The notes under the pieces are model-generated. The model was not told the origin of the DNA. It made no database searches and worked only from the letters and a program-made list of their open reading frames with translations. DNA of 64,000 nucleotides, taken from contig JAFTNZ010000018.1 in the NCBI GenBank assembly GCA_017451645.1, positions 186,001 to 250,000 on the forward strand, read 5' to 3'. A program made the translations under genes and the position numbers. Below are positions 59,463 to 64,000 of the stretch, one piece after another; the first letter of the stretch is position 1, and each line of letters begins with the position of its first letter. The stretch comes from Bacteroidaceae bacterium. GTDB taxonomy: Bacteria; Bacteroidota; Bacteroidia; Bacteroidales; Bacteroidaceae.

Positions 59463-60527
59463 ATGAAAAAAGCAATTCTAATGGCAGGCATGATGCTTGC
59501 AGGAGTGTGTGCACAAGCTCAATTAACTGTAGAATCAAATGGTTATACAACAAGCAGCAATATCACTGCAACAGGAACAACTGGTATTGGATATACAGGG
59601 GTAATAACAGCGACAACAAATCTTCTTCATACAGGATACGATGCTTTTACTTGTGGTCCTAAGTCCATCTTTTGTGCCCGCACTTCATTGGGAGCTCACC
59701 CATATATAGCTTATAGTGGGAATCAACCTATTTTTTATGTCAATTCACAAGGATACATCTATAGTCAAGGTGATATAACCACTTCTGACAGTATCTGTAA
59801 GACCAATATAGTAAAACTTGCTTCCCCTTTACAAAAAATACGCACTTTGCATGGTATTTCGTTCAGTTACAAAAATGCATTGACAATGGATGACAGCGTC
59901 CAAACACTCTCATTAAGAGACAGTGAGGCTAATAATTATTTGCCTGAAGGTATTACTCCAGAAATCACAGCTCAAATGAGGGAAGAAATGAACCGCAAAC
60001 GTATTGGGCTTATTGCCCAAGAGGTTGAAAAGGTATTCCCCGAAGTTGTTCGTACACAATACGATGGGACCAAAGGAATCCTTTACTCTGACTTGGTAGG
60101 TGTACTTATCGAAGCTATCAATGATTTGCAGGACAGCCTCAGCATTCAGGGTGAACAGATTGCCGCCTTACAGAAGCAAATGAATGCTATGCAAGCAGTC
60201 TTCTACGCCAACAATGGTGCACAGCCTCAATTGGAACAGCAGTCAGCCAATGCAGACCTCTGTCAAGCCATTCTCTATCAGAATACACCCAATCCATTCA
60301 AGCAAGAGACTTCCATAGCTTACCGTCTGCCATCCGGCATACAGAATGCATCTATCTGCATCTATAATCTCAACGGCCAGCAACTAAAAAAGTATAATCT
60401 GGATGCATCCGTCATCTCCAACAGTGTGACAATCGAAGCCTCCACACTCACTGCGGGAATGTACATCTATGCTCTCATCATTGACGGTCAGATGGTTACG
60501 TCAAAGCGTATGGTATTGACGGAATGA
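59463..60527 (+). CDS. Secreted protein with S74-type intramolecular chaperone domain and type IX-like tail
   Basis: 354 residues with a signal peptide (LMAGMMLAGVCAQA). TTSDSICKTNIVKLASPLQK and RKRIGLIAQEVEKVFPEVV are the signature of the peptidase S74 / endosialidase chaperone domain, in which the serine of the SD pair performs self-cleavage. A short coiled coil follows (QDSLSIQGEQIAALQKQMNA). The last ~80 residues (LYQNTPNPFKQETSIAYRL to TAGMYIYALIIDGQ) are a canonical type A Por-secretion tail. S74 domains fold trimeric tail fibres in phages; here the protein is cellular and exported. Base composition is AT-rich. Confidence 0.88.
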   Translation: MKKAILMAGMMLAGVCAQAQLTVESNGYTTSSNITATGTTGIGYTGVITATTNLLHTGYDAFTCGPKSIFCARTSLGAHPYIAYSGNQPIFYVNSQGYIYSQGDITTSDSICKTNIVKLASPLQKIRTLHGISFSYKNALTMDDSVQTLSLRDSEANNYLPEGITPEITAQMREEMNRKRIGLIAQEVEKVFPEVVRTQYDGTKGILYSDLVGVLIEAINDLQDSLSIQGEQIAALQKQMNAMQAVFYANNGAQPQLEQQSANADLCQAILYQNTPNPFKQETSIAYRLPSGIQNASICIYNLNGQQLKKYNLDASVISNSVTIEASTLTAGMYIYALIIDGQMVTSKRMVLTE

Positions 60528-60564
60528 AGTATGCCGCTTTTTACTCACTAAAAATCAAACGCTC

Positions 60565-62805
60565 ATGAAACGTTATATTATTTTTATCGGAATATTCATT
60601 CTCACACAGATATGCTTAGTCGCACAAACGAACAGGACATATACAGTAAAATTTGATAGGGAAGACTTTAGCGTTGCTGAAACTCAAGTAGGAGACATGA
60701 TTTCTTCAAACAAACATCATATATTTTTTGAAGAAAACACTTCTTTACCTGCCATCCCATATAGAATCATCAATATACTACTACCAGAGTATCAATCCTT
60801 TAAAAATTTCACCTTTACAGTTGACAAGACCTTGCAAACAACAGATGTTACTCTTGCCTCTAACCCTGTTTGTATCACCACAGACACTGATCCGGATTCA
60901 ATATCTGTACCGTTAAATGAGTATCCATTAAAAGATTATCCGTTAAATGTTGAATTATTAGATATACGTACCTTAGAATGTTATCGTTATGCCCGTTTTA
61001 AAGTTCCACTTATTGCCTATAACCCTATTGACAAATTAGTCACTTGGGCAACCCAAATTAGCATTTCAATTGAAACAGAAGAAAAGCCTTTTGAAGCAAA
61101 GGATTATGTACGACTGGATGTTGTAAAGAACATGATGCAAGACATATTGTTGAACCCAGAAGAGATTTATGAACCTCAAACCGCTGTATCAGTGGCATCT
61201 GCTGTTCCTGCAGATAATGAAGGTATTAAATATTTAATTATAACATCCAACGAGCTAAAATCTTCATTCCGAGCCTTGGCCAATTGGAAAACGACCAAAG
61301 GTGTAAAAACAAAGATTGTAACCATAGAAGAAATTTATGAAGAGTACGCTTCTGAAGATACATCCAATCAGCTTAAGATTAAACAATGCATTTATGACTA
61401 TTATAAAAAAGGATTGGAATATGTATTACTCGGTGGAGATGAGCATATTGTTCCTGTTCAAGGATGCTATGCAGTGTTTACGACTGCTAATAATACAGAA
61501 ATCGACCGGAATATGCCAACAGATTTGTTCTATGCCAATTTTGAAGGAAATCTCAGTTGGAATAACGATGGAGATTCTTTCATTGGAGAAGAAACTGACA
61601 TTTCCAATATTGCACCTTACATAGCTATAGGACGTTTTCCTATATTTACCGCAACACAAGCTCGTAAACTTGTTACAAGAACTATAGAGTACGAAAAAAA
61701 TCCCATTCGGAATAGTTATTATGAGAAGATGTTATTAGTTGCTGCCAATTCTGTATCAACAGATGACATGGCTAATGAAAGCCACTCTATGTTCACTTCA
61801 TATATCCGACCTTATTGGAGCACTGTCAATCTCTCCGAGTTATACGATATAGGTACGACGTTCGAAGGTGGTGCAGACTATGACGTGAACAGTACAAATC
61901 TACAGGAACAAATAGAGGCAGGTTATCATCATTTACACGTAAACACACATGGATTAGAAAATTGTTGGAGTTTGGAAGGTTCTAGTTTCTTTAATAGCCA
62001 TGCAGATTCACTGTATAATGAGAAGCGCACGTTCATTGCAACAACAGCCTGTTTAACTAACGCTTTTGACAAAAATGGCAGATGCCTAAGCGAAGCACTG
62101 CTGAATTCTCCCAACAGTGGAGTCATTACTTATTTAGGGTCATCTCGTTATGGAATCGGATATTACGGTTCTATAGGTCCTTCCGCAATATTCAATGGAG
62201 AATACTATAAAAATATTCTCAAAGAATCCCTAACTACAGGAAAAGCTTTGACTCGTGCAAAAAACACTTTATCAAATAGCAGTATTGGATTGGAATCATA
62301 CCGATGGCTTTCGTATGCTTTAAACCTCATGGGAGACCCTGAATTAAAACCTTATACAGAAACTCCTCAAGACATCAAAGGTATTACATGGGGATATTCA
62401 GGTGGAAGCAGTTTATGGGTAAGAAGCGAAAATGAGTTTTTCACTGCCACACTCATGAGTAAAGCTGATTATGGTGCAACTGATTATCAGACAAAATTCG
62501 AAAGGGAAGAAATTTTATTTGACCTTAATCTTGATTTGAGCGAATATCAACTGTGTATTCTTCGCGAAAATCATATTCCTTTAATTATTACGGATTTATC
62601 AAGTACATACATTCAAAACAAAACCTATACAGGCACAAATATAGAAACAGGTACAAATATTTTTGTTGGTCACAATGTTATGCCGGCATGGACGGAAGGT
62701 AATGTTACTATAGAAAGTGGAACTACCACCTTTGACGCTTCAAACTCTGTCACCATAAAAAGTGGATTTAAATGTAAAAAGGGAGCTACACTTATAATAA
62801 AATAA
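60565..62805 (+). CDS. Gingipain-like C25 cysteine protease
   Basis: 746 residues with a signal peptide (FIGIFILTQICLVA). A propeptide-like region of about 200 residues is followed by the catalytic domain: KYLIITSNELKSSFRALANWK, YVLLGGDEHIVPV and APYIAIGRFP are typical of peptidase C25. The catalytic pair is H462 (HVNTHG) and C496 (TTACLTNAF). RWLSYALNLMGDPE closes the domain. The last ~60 residues (GTTTFDASNSVTIKSGFKC) are a short repeat-like beta-structure, not the type A tail of true gingipains. The gene is markedly AT-rich. It probably cleaves host or bacterial proteins at the cell surface. Confidence 0.88.
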   Translation: MKRYIIFIGIFILTQICLVAQTNRTYTVKFDREDFSVAETQVGDMISSNKHHIFFEENTSLPAIPYRIINILLPEYQSFKNFTFTVDKTLQTTDVTLASNPVCITTDTDPDSISVPLNEYPLKDYPLNVELLDIRTLECYRYARFKVPLIAYNPIDKLVTWATQISISIETEEKPFEAKDYVRLDVVKNMMQDILLNPEEIYEPQTAVSVASAVPADNEGIKYLIITSNELKSSFRALANWKTTKGVKTKIVTIEEIYEEYASEDTSNQLKIKQCIYDYYKKGLEYVLLGGDEHIVPVQGCYAVFTTANNTEIDRNMPTDLFYANFEGNLSWNNDGDSFIGEETDISNIAPYIAIGRFPIFTATQARKLVTRTIEYEKNPIRNSYYEKMLLVAANSVSTDDMANESHSMFTSYIRPYWSTVNLSELYDIGTTFEGGADYDVNSTNLQEQIEAGYHHLHVNTHGLENCWSLEGSSFFNSHADSLYNEKRTFIATTACLTNAFDKNGRCLSEALLNSPNSGVITYLGSSRYGIGYYGSIGPSAIFNGEYYKNILKESLTTGKALTRAKNTLSNSSIGLESYRWLSYALNLMGDPELKPYTETPQDIKGITWGYSGGSSLWVRSENEFFTATLMSKADYGATDYQTKFEREEILFDLNLDLSEYQLCILRENHIPLIITDLSSTYIQNKTYTGTNIETGTNIFVGHNVMPAWTEGNVTIESGTTTFDASNSVTIKSGFKCKKGATLIIK

Positions 62806-62835
62806 AATAAACTGGGTGTGATGACTATTTTTATA

Positions 62836-62843
62836 TATCTTTG
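62836..62843 (+). promoter_or_regulatory. Promoter -7 box for the last gene
   Basis: TATCTTTG matches TAnnTTTG and lies 41 bases before the ATG at 62885. The -33 region has only a weak match. Confidence 0.5.
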
Positions 62844-62884
62844 TCGCACTTTACTATAAGACTAACTCAGAATAATAAACAACC

Positions 62885-64000
62885 ATGAGAAAAGTGATGA
62901 CTACATTATCGGTTCTGCTACTGACAGCATCCATAGCTTTGGCACAAGTGGAATCTTGGGACTTTTCAAGAGAAAAGCCCGTGGCAACAGGAAACAATGG
63001 GAATGACGGACTTCCGTTCGGAAAGACTGTATATATGCTGAATGTGAAAAGCGGCCTGTTCTTGCTTGGTGACAATGATTGGGACACCCAAGGAAGTGTG
63101 GGTGAAACGGGGTGGAAAGTCAGGCTATCCAAGCATTTCGACAAAGAAGGTGCCTGGGATGGAGAAACTGTAGTCATCAACGATTCGGTAGAATTTAAGG
63201 GAAGCTGGATGAAAGTGGGCTGTGACACCAATCAGGGACCTGTATGCTGGACTGACTGCCTGACAAGACACGACACCTTATGGACCATACGCAAAGCAGG
63301 TGCACACTACCGTATATCTGCCAGTAAGAAGAATCCATCGGCAAAAATCTATGCAGAAGACTTTGCAGGAGTGAACTTGGCTGAGGGGGATTCCCGTATC
63401 TACCTGAATATGACAGATGAGGGGGACAACTGCATCGACTGGCAATTTGTTCCGGAAGAGGAATACCACTCTTATCAGAAAGCCTTGCAATTGTACTATA
63501 GGGCTGAGACATTGAAGGACCTGATTACAGACGCAGAAGGCAAAGGGTTGGATATGGCTGTGGCACGCAGAGTCTATGCCGACATGGCTGCCACACCGGA
63601 GGAGATTGAGACGGCAATAGTATCCGTCAAAAAGGCACTGGCTGACTATGACGAGGAGCATGTCACGGCAGACAATCCGGTGGACAGGACTTCGCTCATC
63701 ACCAATCCGAACTATGAAGAAGATGCCACCGGATGGAGCGACACCAACGACGATTTGGCCGTCAAATATCATGTGGCAGAGCATTACAACGACATCTTCG
63801 AGCACAGCCAAAGCATACAGCATTTCCCCGAAGGGGTCTATGCATTGAAGGTACAGGCTTTCTACCGCCCCTTAATTCCCAGTTATCACTTGGACGAATT
63901 CCTCAGTGAGAAGAATTTTTCGGCAAGCATTTTCGCAGAAACCGCCTCTGATGTGCTGGCAACAAACGTTCCCTACATTTGGAACGGAGTTTCTGAAACA
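62885..64000 (+). CDS. Secreted protein of unknown function, partial at window edge
   Basis: The frame is open for 372 codons from the ATG at 62885 to the right edge; the C-terminus is outside. A signal peptide (TLSVLLLTASIALAQ) is followed by VYMLNVKSGLFLLGDNDW, FKGSWMKVGCDTNQGPVCW and NCIDWQFVPEEEYHSY, a beta-trefoil-like opening common in large Bacteroidota surface proteins. A helical FIVAR-like stretch (TLKDLITDAEGKGLDMAVA) and then a carbohydrate-binding-like module (TSLITNPNYEEDATGWS) follow. No catalytic domain is visible in this part. Base composition returns to that of the core genome. Confidence 0.8.
   Translation, partial: MRKVMTTLSVLLLTASIALAQVESWDFSREKPVATGNNGNDGLPFGKTVYMLNVKSGLFLLGDNDWDTQGSVGETGWKVRLSKHFDKEGAWDGETVVINDSVEFKGSWMKVGCDTNQGPVCWTDCLTRHDTLWTIRKAGAHYRISASKKNPSAKIYAEDFAGVNLAEGDSRIYLNMTDEGDNCIDWQFVPEEEYHSYQKALQLYYRAETLKDLITDAEGKGLDMAVARRVYADMAATPEEIETAIVSVKKALADYDEEHVTADNPVDRTSLITNPNYEEDATGWSDTNDDLAVKYHVAEHYNDIFEHSQSIQHFPEGVYALKVQAFYRPLIPSYHLDEFLSEKNFSASIFAETASDVLATNVPYIWNGVSET

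Noticed and set aside
1..64000. tRNA or rRNA genes
   Set aside because: I inspected all gene-free stretches over about 100 bases and saw no cloverleaf with a TTCRANNC arm and no rRNA sequence. A dedicated scan would be needed to exclude them fully.

Overview
The window looks like chromosomal DNA from a gut Bacteroidaceae (Bacteroides or Phocaeicola type). Three things point there. There is a SusC/SusD polysaccharide utilisation locus. Promoters match the Bacteroidota form TTTG-N19-21-TAnnTTTG. The housekeeping families are ones typical of the phylum (DUF4290, DUF4837, DUF5606, DUF3276, a long NusB). Most genes have moderate GC; the gene at 43.5-44.0 kb and those at 59.5-62.8 kb are visibly AT-richer. 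I found no tRNA, rRNA, insertion sequence or CRISPR array.

Region 1 (1-16 kb) is a pectin / rhamnogalacturonan locus. A hexuronate-type MFS importer (cut by the left edge) is divergent from a GH105-CE12 fusion enzyme. Facing these on the minus strand are SusC, SusD, a lipoprotein with a predicted beta-helix (DUF5123/DUF4957 type), a small lipoprotein, a secreted chitobiase-like-domain protein and a PL1 pectate lyase. The expected order of action is lyase and esterase cleavage outside the cell, SusCD import, removal of the unsaturated uronate by GH105, and uptake of monomers by the MFS carrier. A separate large outer-membrane barrel protein follows (16.4-19.3 kb).

Region 2 (19.7-33.2 kb) is a run of 14 minus-strand genes with short gaps: tsaB, DUF4290, murA, rimM, a CE12 esterase, rlmN, a DUF4837 lipoprotein, pdxA, then a six-gene inositol-lipid-like cluster (nucleotidyltransferase, ATP-grasp protein, CDP-alcohol phosphotransferase, flippase-like membrane protein, HAD phosphatase, inositol-phosphate synthase). 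Heptamer tandem repeats sit at two junctions inside that cluster.

Region 3 (33.4-47.7 kb) holds a 1,948-residue alpha-2-macroglobulin-like protein without a visible thioester motif, a spacer packed with hairpins, a BspA-type leucine-rich-repeat surface protein with a long structured leader, a small accessory island of gene remnants (hipB with a broken hipA, an AT-rich secreted protein, the tail of an HU-like gene), and a PL1-GH105 fusion enzyme.

Region 4 (47.7-56.6 kb) carries DUF1573-meaB, a blaI/blaR1-like pair with clear operators, and a housekeeping block (DUF5606, coaE, ybbR-like, yajC, nusB, DUF3276).

Region 5 (56.7-64 kb) is a possible secreted-protease locus: a membrane-anchored TPR-HTH regulator, a small DUF3244 protein, an S74-type chaperone-domain protein with a type-IX-like tail, a gingipain-like C25 protease, and the start of another secreted protein cut by the right edge.

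The less ordinary observations are the structured leader RNA at 42.5-42.8 kb, the inositol cluster with unusual active-site motifs, the remnant island, the protease/S74/TPR-HTH locus, the MurA Cys-to-Asp replacement, and several long perfect palindromes.
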